Source of the DNA: Tomitella gaofuii
Lineage (GTDB): Bacteria; Actinomycetota; Actinomycetes; Mycobacteriales; Mycobacteriaceae
Direction of reading: 5' to 3'
DNA length: 64,000 nucleotides
NCBI RefSeq assembly: GCF_014126825.1
Contig: NZ_CP059900.1
Span: 2,432,954 to 2,496,953, forward strand
The position numbers and the translations under genes are program-made. Positions 16,513 to 25,168 of this stretch are shown piece by piece. Within the stretch, counting starts at the first letter, position 1. Each line of letters starts with the position of its first letter. The notes beneath the pieces are model-generated. The model saw nothing but the letters and a program-made list of their open reading frames with translations. It did not search any database and was not told the origin of the DNA.

Positions 16513-17147
16513 TCGGCGAGGACGACCTGCTGCTGCGCCAGGGCATGACGGCGGTGCTCGCGGACGACGGCTTCGACGTGACCGCGGCGGTGGGCGACGC
16601 CGACGCGCTGCTCACCGCGGTGGAACTGCATCGCCCCGAGCTGGTGGTGACGGACATCCGCATGCCGCCCGGCGACGCCGACGACGGTCTTGTCGCGGCG
16701 CTGCGCATCCGCACGCTCCACCCGGGCACCGCGGTCGTGGTCCTGTCCCAGTACGTGCAGCGCCGCTACGCCACCGAGTTGCTCTCCGGCACTCCTGCCC
16801 GGGTGGGCTATCTGCTCAAGCAGCGCATCTCCGATCTGGACTCGTTCCTGAGCGCCCTGCACGCAGTCGTCGACGGGGGCACGGCGATCGACCCGGAGGT
16901 GATCGAGGTGATGGTCCACCGCGCCCGCATGGTGGACGGCCGGGTGGCGCACCTGACGCCCCGGCAGCGGGAGGTCCTCGCCCTGATTGCGGAGGGACGC
17001 AGCAACTCCTGGATCGCGCAGCACTTGGTGATCTCGGAGAAGGCCGTGGTGCAGCACACCTCGCACATCTACGACGCGCTCGGCATCCCCGTGGACGCGA
17101 ACGACCACCGGCGGGTGCTGGCCGTGGTCCGGTACCTCTCCGGGTAG
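16500..17147 (+). CDS. NarL/LuxR-family response regulator
   Basis: A 215-residue regulator. Receiver domain with acidic pocket EDD (7-9), phospho-acceptor Asp52 (VVTDIRMP), Ser83 and Lys107 in place. A LuxR-type HTH spans about 150-205 (LTPRQREVLALIAEGRSN, with recognition helix around SEKAVVQHTSHIY). It is co-translated with the kinase. Targets are not known; the two near-identical motifs at 13486 and 17211, flanking this locus, are reasonable candidates for its binding site. Confidence 0.95.
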   Translation: MRVVIGEDDLLLRQGMTAVLADDGFDVTAAVGDADALLTAVELHRPELVVTDIRMPPGDADDGLVAALRIRTLHPGTAVVVLSQYVQRRYATELLSGTPARVGYLLKQRISDLDSFLSALHAVVDGGTAIDPEVIEVMVHRARMVDGRVAHLTPRQREVLALIAEGRSNSWIAQHLVISEKAVVQHTSHIYDALGIPVDANDHRRVLAVVRYLSG

Positions 17148-17160
17148 CCGCCTCCGCGCT

Positions 17161-17189
17161 CGCCGCCGGGTGGCGGATTTCCGGCGGCG
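17161..17189. terminator. GC-rich hairpin after response-regulator gene
   Basis: CGCCGCCGG and CCGGCGGCG form perfect nine-base arms around an 11-base loop, 13 bases past the stop of the response regulator. There is no T-run, as is common for actinobacterial terminators. Activity is inferred. Confidence 0.4.
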
Positions 17190-17210
17190 GGCACCGTCGG
17201 CGCGGTACGG

Positions 17211-17223
17211 GACTTGGGTCTAT
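17211..17223. promoter_or_regulatory. Shared 13-base motif, copy 2
   Basis: GACTTGGGTCTAT on the + strand, 12 of 13 bases identical to the motif at 13486-13498, about 110 bases upstream of the hydrolase gene at 17332. It is preceded by GG and followed by GGCCC, giving an extended GGGAC...GGCCC arrangement like DevR-type sites. Confidence 0.35.
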
Positions 17224-17331
17224 GGCCCGCGGAGCGGGCCGCGATGACACTGATGCCATGCGATCTGCGCGCATCGTCGACACCCGTCCGCCGGCAGCGG
17301 ACTATGCGGCCAACGGAGAGGACACCGGACC

Positions 17332-18570
17332 ATGAGCCCCCACACCGCTCGCCGCCGCAACCAGTTGTTCGACAGCGCATTCCACGACAGGTTCGGGCAG
17401 TGGCCGGTGGGGTGCATCCCCGCCGGCGGAGCCGACATGGGGGACGTCGTCGCCGTCGCGAACGCGGTGGGTGACGGCGACGACTCCGCCTTCTACGACG
17501 CGTTCGTCGCGTCCGGCGATGCGCATGCCGCCGACGCGCAGAGCCTGCTGACCGCAGGCCGGCGTCGCAGTGCGCGCGCCCGCTTCCTGCGGGCGAGCTG
17601 CATGTACGCCGCCGCCTACCACCCGATCTACGGCACCCCCGTCGACCCGCGTCTACCCGCGGCATTCGACAAGCAGATGGACGCGTTCCGCGCGGCGATG
17701 GAACTGTCGGACCCGCCCGTGCGTCCCGTGGGCATTCCGTTCGAGGACGGCGCACTGCCCGGCTATCTGGTTCCCGCGACAGGCCGTGCCGACGAGGTGC
17801 GTCCGCTGCTGATTCTGACCAACGGGTTCGACGCGACGATCACCGACATGTACTTCGCATCGGGCGTGGCGGCCCTCGAACGCGGCTACCACGTGCTCCT
17901 GTTCGACGGACCCGGCCAGGGCGCCATGCTGTACCACCGCGGGGTGCCGTTGCGCCCCGACTGGGAAACCGTCATCGCCGCCGTGGTCGACCATGCGACG
18001 ACGGTTCCGATCGTCGACCGTTCCCGCATCGCGCTGAGCGGGTGGAGCCTGGGCGGATACCTCGCGCCCCGGGCCGCCTCCGGCGAGCCGCGACTGGCCG
18101 CGTGCATCGCGGACCCCGGCCAGTGGGACATCGCCGATGCGATCCGCCGCTTCCTCGCCGCCCTGGAGGTACCCGACGCCGACACCGTCGCCTTCGACAG
18201 CCTCGACGACGCGACGCTCACCCGGCTCGCCACCGCGATCGAGTCGGACAGAGAGATGCGCTGGCAGATCGTCCAGCGCGGATACTGGACGACCGGGGCG
18301 GCAGACCTGCGCGGGTTCCTCCGCACGCTGGCCGGATTCACGCTCAAAGGCAGAGTGGGAGGCATCCGCTGCCCCACCCTGCTCACCGCCGCGGAGAACG
18401 ATCCGCTCGCCGCGGACACGCCCACCTTCTTCGACGCGCTGACCTGCCCGAAGACCCTGCTGCGGTTCACCGCCGCCGAGGGTGCCGGCGAACACACCGA
18501 GGTGATCAACCGGTCGCTGTACAACCAACGGGCGCTCGACTGGCTCGACGAGACACTGCGGGCCGGGTGA
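17332..18570 (+). CDS. Alpha/beta hydrolase of the DHPON-hydrolase/FrsA-like group
   Basis: A 412-residue hydrolase with a helical N-terminal region (to about 130) and an alpha/beta core. The nucleophile elbow is GWSLGG with Ser239; DGPGQG (about 195) and a late acidic residue and His in the last 50 residues complete the expected triad. Length and domain order match 2,6-dihydroxypseudooxynicotine hydrolase and related C-C bond hydrolases. CGGAGAGG precedes ATG 17332. It follows the two-component system after 184 bases and may be one of its targets. Substrate unknown. Confidence 0.85.
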   Translation: MSPHTARRRNQLFDSAFHDRFGQWPVGCIPAGGADMGDVVAVANAVGDGDDSAFYDAFVASGDAHAADAQSLLTAGRRRSARARFLRASCMYAAAYHPIYGTPVDPRLPAAFDKQMDAFRAAMELSDPPVRPVGIPFEDGALPGYLVPATGRADEVRPLLILTNGFDATITDMYFASGVAALERGYHVLLFDGPGQGAMLYHRGVPLRPDWETVIAAVVDHATTVPIVDRSRIALSGWSLGGYLAPRAASGEPRLAACIADPGQWDIADAIRRFLAALEVPDADTVAFDSLDDATLTRLATAIESDREMRWQIVQRGYWTTGAADLRGFLRTLAGFTLKGRVGGIRCPTLLTAAENDPLAADTPTFFDALTCPKTLLRFTAAEGAGEHTEVINRSLYNQRALDWLDETLRAG

Positions 18571-18740
18571 GCGACATCGGCATCCGGAGACCGCACGGCG
18601 GCGGGTGCCCACTCGGTGCACGAGCCTCTTCAGACCATCGGTGATGATCGCGACGATCACGGCACCCGGCCGCTCTTCTCGATCTCCGATGCGAGCGCAT
18701 GACCGTCATCCGTCATGACGCAACGCCTCTCGACCGAATG

Positions 18741-19607
18741 TCACGCCGAGAAGGATCCCCGCCATTCGCGGATGACACCGACGGCGTCGTCGAGGTGCGA
18801 TTCGAGGAGGAAGTGGCCGCCGTCGAAGAGCTCGATGCGTGCGTGCGGCGCGTCGTTGCGGAATGCCTCCGCCCCGGCCGGGCCGAAGATCTCGTCGTTC
18901 GCACCCCAGATCGCCAGGACGGGAACGCCGGAGGTGCGGAGCCATTCCTGAAACTCCGGGTAGAGCGCGCGGTTGGTGTGGTAGTCGCCGAACAGCGCCA
19001 GCTGGGCCAGGTCGTTGCCCGGGCGGCCGAGGAGTGCGAGGTCGTGTTCCCAAGCGTCGGGATCGACGAGCGTCGGGTCGGGCACCCCGTGGAGGTACTG
19101 CCACTCGACCGCCTGCCTTTCCATCGCCGGACGGAGTGCGGCCTCGTTCTCCGGTGAGGGATTCCGTCCGTAGGCCCAGATCGGCGCCCAGAAGTCGGCG
19201 ACGAAACCCTCCTCGTAGGCGTTCCCGTTCTGCGAGATGACGCCGTCCACGGAGCTCGGTTCTCCGAGGGCGAGGCGCCAGGCGATGGGGGCCCCGTAGT
19301 CATGGGTGTAGACCGTGAACCGCTTCACGTCGACCGCGTCGAGGAATGCGCGCGTGATCCGGGCGAGTTCATCGAAGGTGTAGTGGAACTCCCCCACGGA
19401 CGGGGCGCTCGAGCGTCCGAATCCGATGTGGTCGGGGGCGATCACACGGTAGCGGTCGGCGAGCGCGGGCATGAGGTGGCGGAACATGTGCGAACTGGTG
19501 GGGTACCCGTGCAGCAGCACGATGACCGGCGCATTCGCCGGCCCTGCTTCGCGGTAGAAGACATCGAGCCCTTCGATCCGGATCGTACGGTGATGCACCA
19601 CAGGCAT
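18741..19607 (-). CDS. Asp-nucleophile alpha/beta hydrolase (epoxide hydrolase/haloalkane dehalogenase-like)
   Basis: A 288-residue alpha/beta hydrolase. HGYPTSS (33-39) is the oxyanion region. THDYGAP places Asp103 at the nucleophile position, as in epoxide hydrolases and haloalkane dehalogenases rather than Ser esterases. WGANDEIFG supplies the acid and GGHF the base His265. Without the Trp/Asn halide pair being confirmed, the reaction cannot be chosen. AAGGGG lies just before ATG 19605-19607. It is divergent from a CGNR regulator across 67 bases, a typical regulator-enzyme pair. Confidence 0.88.
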   Translation of the reverse strand: MPVVHHRTIRIEGLDVFYREAGPANAPVIVLLHGYPTSSHMFRHLMPALADRYRVIAPDHIGFGRSSAPSVGEFHYTFDELARITRAFLDAVDVKRFTVYTHDYGAPIAWRLALGEPSSVDGVISQNGNAYEEGFVADFWAPIWAYGRNPSPENEAALRPAMERQAVEWQYLHGVPDPTLVDPDAWEHDLALLGRPGNDLAQLALFGDYHTNRALYPEFQEWLRTSGVPVLAIWGANDEIFGPAGAEAFRNDAPHARIELFDGGHFLLESHLDDAVGVIREWRGSFSA

Positions 19608-19624
19608 GTTTAACCCCTTAATCG

Positions 19625-19653
19625 TTGTTTGCCGGTTACTGCGACGGTAGCAT
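19625..19653 (+). promoter_or_regulatory. Sigma-70-like promoter of the CGNR gene
   Basis: TTGTTT (19625-19630), a 17-base spacer and TAGCAT (19648-19653) precede the CGNR start at 19675. The 67-base intergenic is AT-rich compared with its surroundings and also has to contain the promoter of the divergent hydrolase, so the two transcripts are likely to be co-regulated. Confidence 0.45.
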
Positions 19654-19674
19654 GGCCACGGAGGAGGTCGACGG

Positions 19675-20256
19675 ATGATTGCGGACGAGGCGCTGTTGCT
19701 CGAGGTGCTCAACAGCGCGCCCCGGCACGGCGAGGCCATCGCGGAAAAGCTCACCGGCGTAGAAGGCGCGACGATCGCCCGCCGGCTCGGCGGCACGGGC
19801 ACCGAGCAGGAGGTGCGGCTGCTTCGCCGGACGCGGGATGCGATTCAGGCTCTCGTGCGCGGGCACGACGAAGCCACGGCGGCGCTGCAAGAGCTCATGG
19901 ACAGCACGATCCTCACGCCCGACGTGACACCCGCGGGCATCCGATGGGGCCTCGACGCTCCCGCCGACATGGTGCCCGCGGCGCGCATCGCGCAGGCATG
20001 GTCGACGGTGTCGGAGGCGCGCCCGGGCCGGCTCAAGGCGTGCGCGAACGAGGAGTGCAACCTGTTCCTCATCGACCGTACGCGGCCCGGCACGGCGAAA
20101 TGGTGCTCGATGGCGGTGTGCGGCAACCGGATGAAGGCACGTGCCCACGCCTCCCGTGCGCGAGCCGCCGCCCCGCAAAGAGCCGGGGACTCCCCGGATC
20201 GCTCCGGCGATGCCGGCGATGGAGGCCGACGGGGTATCCCCCGGGCGTCGCCATGA
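19675..20256 (+). CDS. CGNR zinc-finger regulator (ABATE-domain type)
   Basis: A 193-residue protein with an N-terminal helical region of the ABATE (DUF1470) type and a C-terminal CGNR zinc finger. Cys residues in KACANEECNLF and KWCSMAVCGNR (about 122-150) give four ligands, and CGNRMKARAHASR is the signature. Proteins with this layout are stress- or ligand-responsive transcription factors. GGAGGAGG precedes ATG 19675. The divergent alpha/beta hydrolase is its probable target. The C-terminal 35 residues after the finger are low-complexity. Confidence 0.85.
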   Translation: MIADEALLLEVLNSAPRHGEAIAEKLTGVEGATIARRLGGTGTEQEVRLLRRTRDAIQALVRGHDEATAALQELMDSTILTPDVTPAGIRWGLDAPADMVPAARIAQAWSTVSEARPGRLKACANEECNLFLIDRTRPGTAKWCSMAVCGNRMKARAHASRARAAAPQRAGDSPDRSGDAGDGGRRGIPRASP

Positions 20257-20289
20257 ATCGTCACTCGACGGATTCGGCCATCCGGAGAG

Positions 20290-21363
20290 TCAGCCCGTCA
20301 GCCCGCGCCCGGTCACAAGGGGCAGATCGAGCGCTGTGACGATGCCGGGCTTCGCGTTCACGACCGCTTCCACCGCGTTGACCAGGCGCATCGCGGTCAT
20401 GATCATGCCGGAGTCGTTGTGGTCGCCGTGTTCCCCGTGGTGGTGGAGGTCGACGGTCATCGACGGCTGTCCCGTCAGCTCGACCCGGTAGCACCCGTCT
20501 CCGTGCGCGGGCCGCGGCCAGTCCGGCGCCTGTCCGGGCGCCGTGCGGGTGATGTGCTCGAGAACCACCTTTTCCTCGCCGCCCACGGTGCCGACCACCT
20601 CGAAACGCAGGGCGGCCGCCGTGCCCTCGGCGATCCGGCAGCACACGGTGTCGAACCCCTGCTCGGCGGGCAGCCGCTCGTAGCGTTCCACCAGCGGCTC
20701 GTCCAGCGTGAGCCCCAGGCCCGCCGCGATCTGGCGGACCACTGATCCCCACCCCAGCGCCAGCACGCCCGGCTGCAGCAGGAACGGAGTCTCCTCCAAC
20801 CGGCGGCCGAATCCGAACAGCCCGGTCATCGTCATCGCCTGGTCATAGGTGCTGTAGTCGGCGATCTCCGTGCACCGGACCCGGTCGATCCGCTGCGACA
20901 GGCTCGTCATCACGAGCGGCAGCACATCATTGGCGAAACCCGGGTCGATGCCGTTGACGTGCAGGCTCGCCCCGCCCCGTACGCCGGCCGCGTGGATGCG
21001 CTCCGCCTCCTCATCCGGCAGCACGCCCCACGGGTACTGCAGCAACACCGGGCCCGAGGACACGACGTTGATGCCGCTCTCCAGAAAGAACACCAGATCC
21101 TGCACGGCCTCGAAAATCCGGTCGTCGGTCATCGCGGTGTGCACGATGCAATCCGGCCGCAGGGCCACCAGCGCGTCCCCGTCGGAGGTCGCCCGCACGC
21201 CGAGCTCTCGGCCCAACCCGGCAAGCTCGCCCGCGTCCCTGCCCGCCTTGTCCGGGTTCGAGACCCACACGCCGACGAGTTCCAGTTCCGGTCGCGCGTC
21301 GATGCCCGCTATCGCATGCCGCCCCACCGTTCCCGTGGACCACTCCACCACCCGCAATGCCAT
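20290..21363 (-). CDS. DapB-like NAD(P)-dependent oxidoreductase
   Basis: A 357-residue protein with an N-terminal Rossmann fold (VVEWSTGTVGRHA, a variant nucleotide-binding loop at 5-17) and a C-terminal domain of the dihydrodipicolinate-reductase superfamily (NGIDPGFANDVLP, about 138-150). Related proteins include 2,4-diaminopentanoate dehydrogenase. Many uncharacterised copies occur in Mycobacteriales near lipid and steroid genes. GGGAGG lies five bases before ATG 21361-21363. It converges on the CGNR gene with 33 bases between. True DapB activity is unlikely: it is about 100 residues longer than DapB. Confidence 0.85.
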   Translation of the reverse strand: MALRVVEWSTGTVGRHAIAGIDARPELELVGVWVSNPDKAGRDAGELAGLGRELGVRATSDGDALVALRPDCIVHTAMTDDRIFEAVQDLVFFLESGINVVSSGPVLLQYPWGVLPDEEAERIHAAGVRGGASLHVNGIDPGFANDVLPLVMTSLSQRIDRVRCTEIADYSTYDQAMTMTGLFGFGRRLEETPFLLQPGVLALGWGSVVRQIAAGLGLTLDEPLVERYERLPAEQGFDTVCCRIAEGTAAALRFEVVGTVGGEEKVVLEHITRTAPGQAPDWPRPAHGDGCYRVELTGQPSMTVDLHHHGEHGDHNDSGMIMTAMRLVNAVEAVVNAKPGIVTALDLPLVTGRGLTG

Positions 21364-21707
21364 GGCATCCTCCCTGCGTCGCTCGATCCGTCACCTCGCA
21401 GTAGACCAGGCGCGCATTTCCTCGGTAGCCGCAATCGACACGACCGCGGCGCCTCCGCCGGCGACGAGCGGGACCGGGATCCCGCGTCTGTCCCGCGGGG
21501 CGGGAGGTCGTCGCCGAAGGCTAGGAATTGCGGAACCATTCGCGTCGTCTCCGCTTCCGGCAGGACCGCAGGTCACGTCCATGCCCACCGGCGTCGCCGC
21601 ATGTCACTCCGCCGGAGATACCGGACACGTTCTCTTCCGCGTTCCCGAGCTTCGCGCAACGGCCTGCGCCCGCTCGCCCCGGCCCGTCGCCGGACCCCGC
21701 ACCCCGA
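21364..21707. other. 344-base intergenic region, no gene seen
   Basis: Lies between the start of the DapB-like gene and the end of the truncated beta-protein frame, both on the minus strand. No open frame with a ribosome site or recognisable motif was found. It includes the promoter of the DapB-like gene near its left end; the rest is anonymous. Confidence 0.5.
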
Positions 21708-22076
21708 TCAGTCGATGGTGAACACGAAGCTCGAGTGCGGATACCCGGCCTGCACGAACGAGGCGACGTTCAGCGGCTGCTGCCAGCTGGTGCCCGCCGT
21801 GCCCGTATTCGTCGCGTAACCGTCGGCGACGAGCGTCAGATCGCCGCGCGGCGCCATCGAGGTGCCCGCAAGGTGGTAGCTCAGGTTCGCCGACACCCCA
21901 TTGCCTCCGCCGACCCCCTCCACGGTGATCCGCTCGCTGCTGTGCGGGTTGATCTGCGTGAGCGGCGCCTCCACCCACTGCCCGTCCCGGGCGAAGCCGC
22001 CGTCGTAGAACATCGTCGCATCGGTGTTGTTGTTGACCGTGATGACGGCGGTCGCGGGGGGAGGCCGCGTGTCCCC
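21708..22076 (-). pseudogene. 5'-truncated gene for a small beta-rich secreted-type protein
   Basis: An open minus-strand frame encodes TAVITVNNNTDATMFYDGG, then INPHSSERITVEGVGGG and ends WQQPLNVASFVQAGYPHSSFVFTID: alternating beta strands with Asn/Gly turns, reminiscent of ET79/aegerolysin-type or related beta-sandwich proteins. Coding is open right back to the stop of the SRPBCC gene at 22077, but there is no start codon before the internal Met at 22013, which would cut off the first strand. No signal peptide remains. It is best read as a gene whose 5' end was lost next to the SRPBCC gene; initiation at Met 22013 giving 101 residues is the alternative. Confidence 0.45.
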
Positions 22077-22538
22077 CTATCGGCGGACACGCGGCCGTCG
22101 GCCGGCGTCTCCGTATTCGATGCGGTGCCGGAGGCTCTCGAGCACCGCGTCAGCGAAGCGCCCGATGTACCCGTGCACCAGCCTGGCCGCCAGCCACCCG
22201 GTGAACACGCCGTCGATACGGAAGTCGAAGTGCAGCCGGATCGCCGAAAAGTCGCCGTCGGCCACCGCCTCGAACCGTGCGTGGTGGTGGAATCCGCTCT
22301 CCGAGCGCCACGCCAGCACACCGTCGCCGGCCTGCCCGATGCGCACCCGCCCGCCCACGTACATCGTCCCCAGGAGGATGAACACTTCCCACTGCTCGGC
22401 ACCGTCGCCCGCGTCCTCGACGCGCGCCGTGCGGCCCAGGTCCGCGATCACGGCCATGACCTCGTCGGGACGCGCCAGCACTGCGGACGACGCGGACAAC
22501 GGCCGGTGCACCGTCACCGAGCGGGTCATGGACGACAT
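22077..22538 (-). CDS. SRPBCC family protein (polyketide cyclase/START-like)
   Basis: A 153-residue helix-grip protein: an N-terminal strand VTVHRPLSA, a helix with RPDEVMAVIAD, then antiparallel strands (WEVFILLGTMYVGGRVRI, SAIRLHFDFRID) and a long C-terminal helix. Such proteins bind hydrophobic ligands or act as cyclases/hydrolases. The start ATG 22536-22538 overlaps the stop of the upstream acyltransferase by one base, so the two are coupled. A lipid ligand shared with the acyltransferase is plausible but not shown. Confidence 0.8.
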   Translation of the reverse strand: MSSMTRSVTVHRPLSASSAVLARPDEVMAVIADLGRTARVEDAGDGAEQWEVFILLGTMYVGGRVRIGQAGDGVLAWRSESGFHHHARFEAVADGDFSAIRLHFDFRIDGVFTGWLAARLVHGYIGRFADAVLESLRHRIEYGDAGRRPRVRR

Positions 22539-23395
22539 CAGCTCACCACCGGGATGACGCTCTTGGCGGCCAGTCTCGACAGCGCCACCTGCATCACCGA
22601 CGTCACGTACTCGTAGGCGTCGTCCCAGTCGGGATCGTCCCCGTAGCGCTCGTGCAGGTCGATGGGCTCGAGCACCTGGATGCGGATCTTCGCCGGCAGC
22701 GGGATGTGCGGCAGGTCGGCGGGCAGCAGCCCCCAGGGCACGCTCAGGCTGATCGGCACCGATTTGACGCGGAGCAGCTTGTCGAACCGCAGCAGCTGCG
22801 CCGTCCGGCGGCCGTCGTTGAACACGTAGAACGTCTCCTGGCCGCCGGTCGCCACCACCGGCACGATCTTGACGCCGTTCGCGTGGGCGAGGCGCAGGAA
22901 CCCCTTGCGCCCGTCGAACACGATGCGGTTGCGGTCCCGCCACGGGCGCAGCGCCTCCACGTCGCCGCCCGGATAGACCAGCACGTTGGCGCCGCCGCGC
23001 AGCAACTCCGCCGCGGTATCCATGTCCGCCTGCACCATCCCGAACTTGCGGGCGAAGTCGCCCACCACCGGCATGCGGGTGACGATCTTGTGCGCCAATC
23101 CCACCAGCGGCCGCCCCTCCACGGTGAAGAATGTGTGATAGCCGAGGAGGAACACGAACGTGTCCGGAATGTCGGCGCCGCCGCTGTGATTGCCCACGAA
23201 CAGCACCGGCTCGTCGGGGACGTTGTCGAAACCGTCCACCTCGGCCCGGAAATACAGGCGCGCGGCCAGCCAGAAGCGCGGCAGCATCTCCCGGATGAAC
23301 TCGGGGTCCCGCCCCTCCAGCCCGCCCGGCCCCGGCGTGAGCGCGCGGCGCACCGCCGCCGCCGGCTTTCCCAGCAGCGCCGTCCATCCGCCCAT
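22538..23395 (-). CDS. Lysophospholipid/diacylglycerol acyltransferase-like (PlsC fold)
   Basis: A 285-residue LPLAT-fold acyltransferase. HSGGAD (His70 to Asp75) is the HX4D catalytic motif and VYPGGDVEAL (about 140-150) is the third conserved block seen in DAGAT-like members. One amphipathic N-terminal region, no clear transmembrane helix. ATG 23393-23395 follows GGGG; a GTG one codon earlier is possible. It is divergent from an acyl-CoA ligase at 23555, which might supply its acyl donor, and is coupled to the SRPBCC gene. The acceptor is unknown. Confidence 0.85.
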   Translation of the reverse strand: MGGWTALLGKPAAAVRRALTPGPGGLEGRDPEFIREMLPRFWLAARLYFRAEVDGFDNVPDEPVLFVGNHSGGADIPDTFVFLLGYHTFFTVEGRPLVGLAHKIVTRMPVVGDFARKFGMVQADMDTAAELLRGGANVLVYPGGDVEALRPWRDRNRIVFDGRKGFLRLAHANGVKIVPVVATGGQETFYVFNDGRRTAQLLRFDKLLRVKSVPISLSVPWGLLPADLPHIPLPAKIRIQVLEPIDLHERYGDDPDWDDAYEYVTSVMQVALSRLAAKSVIPVVS

Positions 23396-23554
23396 CACTG
23401 CCCCGTTTCCAGTGTCCGTACCGATCCGTCACTCCTATCGTCACAGATCCGGCCGCGTTCAGCCTATCGAGGTGGGCCCCCGCGCGCCGACAGTCCGCCG
23501 CCTGCCGCCCCCGGGCCCCGCCCCGGCGCGCGGTCGCCGGGGCCGACGACGATC

Positions 23555-25168
23555 ATGGGCGCCATGCCTCCGATGGATTCCGAGCGGGCGCTGCACGCGC
23601 TGGCGCCGTTCACCTCCGACCCGATGGCGTGGACGCACCTGTCGGCCAGCGAACTCGTGCACCACCGTGCGGCCGTGCAGCCCGACGACGCGGCCTACCT
23701 CTCCCCCGCGGGCACCACCACCTGGGCCGAGTACGACGCGCTGGCCGACGCGGTCCGCGACGCCGCTGCGACGCTGCCAGGGCCCGCCACCGCGCTGGTC
23801 TTCCTGCCGGACACCGCCGAGTTCCACGCCGCGATCGTCGGCCTGTACCGGGCGGGAGTGCTCGCGGCCGCCACCGGCGCGCGCTCCGGCACGGCCGAAC
23901 TGGCCCACATCGCCTCCGCATCGGACGCCACCGTCCTCGTCACCGCGCCCGAGATGCGCGGGGCGACCGCGCACGCACTGGCCGACGCTGTGCGTGCACG
24001 TGGGGCGAATATCGCGCACACCCTCCTCGTCGAACCGGGACGCGTCACCGTCGACGGTGCGACCCCGGGCCGTCCCGCTGTTCCGGAGAGGGCGTTCTCC
24101 GTCGATGACGTGTCCTATCTCAACGCCACCTCCGGCACGACCGGTCTGCCCAAGCTCGTCACCCACACGCAGCGGCGCTGGACGACGTTCGCGGCGATCG
24201 CCTGCCGGGGCGCGGACCTGGCGCCCGACGAGGTCGTCGCGTCGTTCGTGCCCGCGCCCTACGGGTTCGGCCTATGGACCGCGCATTTCCTGCCGGCGCT
24301 GCTCGGGCGGCCGGCGGTGGTGCTCGACCGTTTCGACGCCACCGCCGCCGTGCGGCTCCTCGCCGAGCACCGCGCGACCCTCCTGGGCGCGGTGAGCACC
24401 CAGTTCCGGATGATGTTGCAGGCCGACCCGGACGGGCTCGCCCGGCTCGACGGACTGCGCGTGATGTACACGGGCGGCGAAGCGGTGCCCCGTACGGAGG
24501 CGGAGCGCTTCGAGGCGCTCACCGGCGCCAAGGTTCTCCAGTTCTACGGGTCCAACGAGGCGGGCGGGGTCAGCGCCACGACGGTGTTCGACGACGACGA
24601 GACGCGGCTGGGCACCGGCGGGCACGTCCTCGACGAGATGCGCCTGCGCCTCGTCGACGCCGGGCGCGAGGTGCGCGGACCGGGCGTCCGGCGCGGGCAG
24701 CCCGCGGTGCGCGGACCGTTGGCGTCTCCCGGGTACTTCCGCGACGAGGCCGCCGATGCGGAGCTGTTCACCGACGACGGCTGGTTGCTGCTGGGCGACG
24801 TCGTCGAAGTGGACGAGGAGAACCGGCTCCGGGTGGTGGGCCGGGTGGCGGACGTGATCATCCGCGGGGGCAAGAACATTTCGGCCGCCGAGGTGGAGGA
24901 CCTGGTGCGCGAGCACCCGTCGGTGTCGATGGTCGCTGCGGTCGGCGTGCCGGACACCGTGTTCGGGGAGCGGCTGTGCGTGGTCGTCGCACTCGAGGCC
25001 GGGGCCGCGCTGTCGCTGGGCGCACTCACCGCGTGGCTGCAGGAGCGGGGCGTCACCCGCGAGTACCTGCCCGAGAAGCTCGTCGTCACCGACGCGATGC
25101 CGATGGCCGCGGGCGGCAAGATCGCCAAGGCACGGGTGCGCGAGCTGGCGGTGCGCGAGCCGAATTGA
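23555..25168 (+). CDS. AMP-forming acyl-CoA/aryl-CoA ligase
   Basis: A 537-residue ANL enzyme. TSGTTGLPK (192-200) is the phosphate loop, FYGSNEAGG the A5 region, DDGWLLLGD the conserved Asp, GRVADVIIRGGKNIS the hinge, and GGKIAKARVREL carries the catalytic Lys. It ligates a carboxylic acid to CoA. In-frame starts at 23564 and 23573 are alternatives to ATG 23555; none has a strong ribosome site. Divergent from the acyltransferase/SRPBCC pair. It is one of three ligases in the window and not a close duplicate of the others. Confidence 0.92.
   Translation: MGAMPPMDSERALHALAPFTSDPMAWTHLSASELVHHRAAVQPDDAAYLSPAGTTTWAEYDALADAVRDAAATLPGPATALVFLPDTAEFHAAIVGLYRAGVLAAATGARSGTAELAHIASASDATVLVTAPEMRGATAHALADAVRARGANIAHTLLVEPGRVTVDGATPGRPAVPERAFSVDDVSYLNATSGTTGLPKLVTHTQRRWTTFAAIACRGADLAPDEVVASFVPAPYGFGLWTAHFLPALLGRPAVVLDRFDATAAVRLLAEHRATLLGAVSTQFRMMLQADPDGLARLDGLRVMYTGGEAVPRTEAERFEALTGAKVLQFYGSNEAGGVSATTVFDDDETRLGTGGHVLDEMRLRLVDAGREVRGPGVRRGQPAVRGPLASPGYFRDEAADAELFTDDGWLLLGDVVEVDEENRLRVVGRVADVIIRGGKNISAAEVEDLVREHPSVSMVAAVGVPDTVFGERLCVVVALEAGAALSLGALTAWLQERGVTREYLPEKLVVTDAMPMAAGGKIAKARVRELAVREPN

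Noticed and set aside
14566-17108. Long open frames antisense to the kinase and regulator genes
   Set aside because: They mirror the codon bias of the sense genes, have no ribosome sites, and their translations are Arg/His/Gly-rich without domains. The sense frames contain full kinase and regulator motifs.
22077-22079. TAG between SRPBCC and the beta-protein frame as a programmed read-through or selenocysteine/pyrrolysine-type site
   Set aside because: SRPBCC proteins normally end here, the two domains have no reason to be fused, and there is no stimulatory structure; coincidence of frame after a deletion is simpler.
22652-23554. Possible 300-residue N-terminal extension of the acyl-CoA ligase at 23555
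   Set aside because: The extension lies entirely antisense to the acyltransferase gene and lacks similarity to any ligase N-terminus; ligase homology begins just after 23555.
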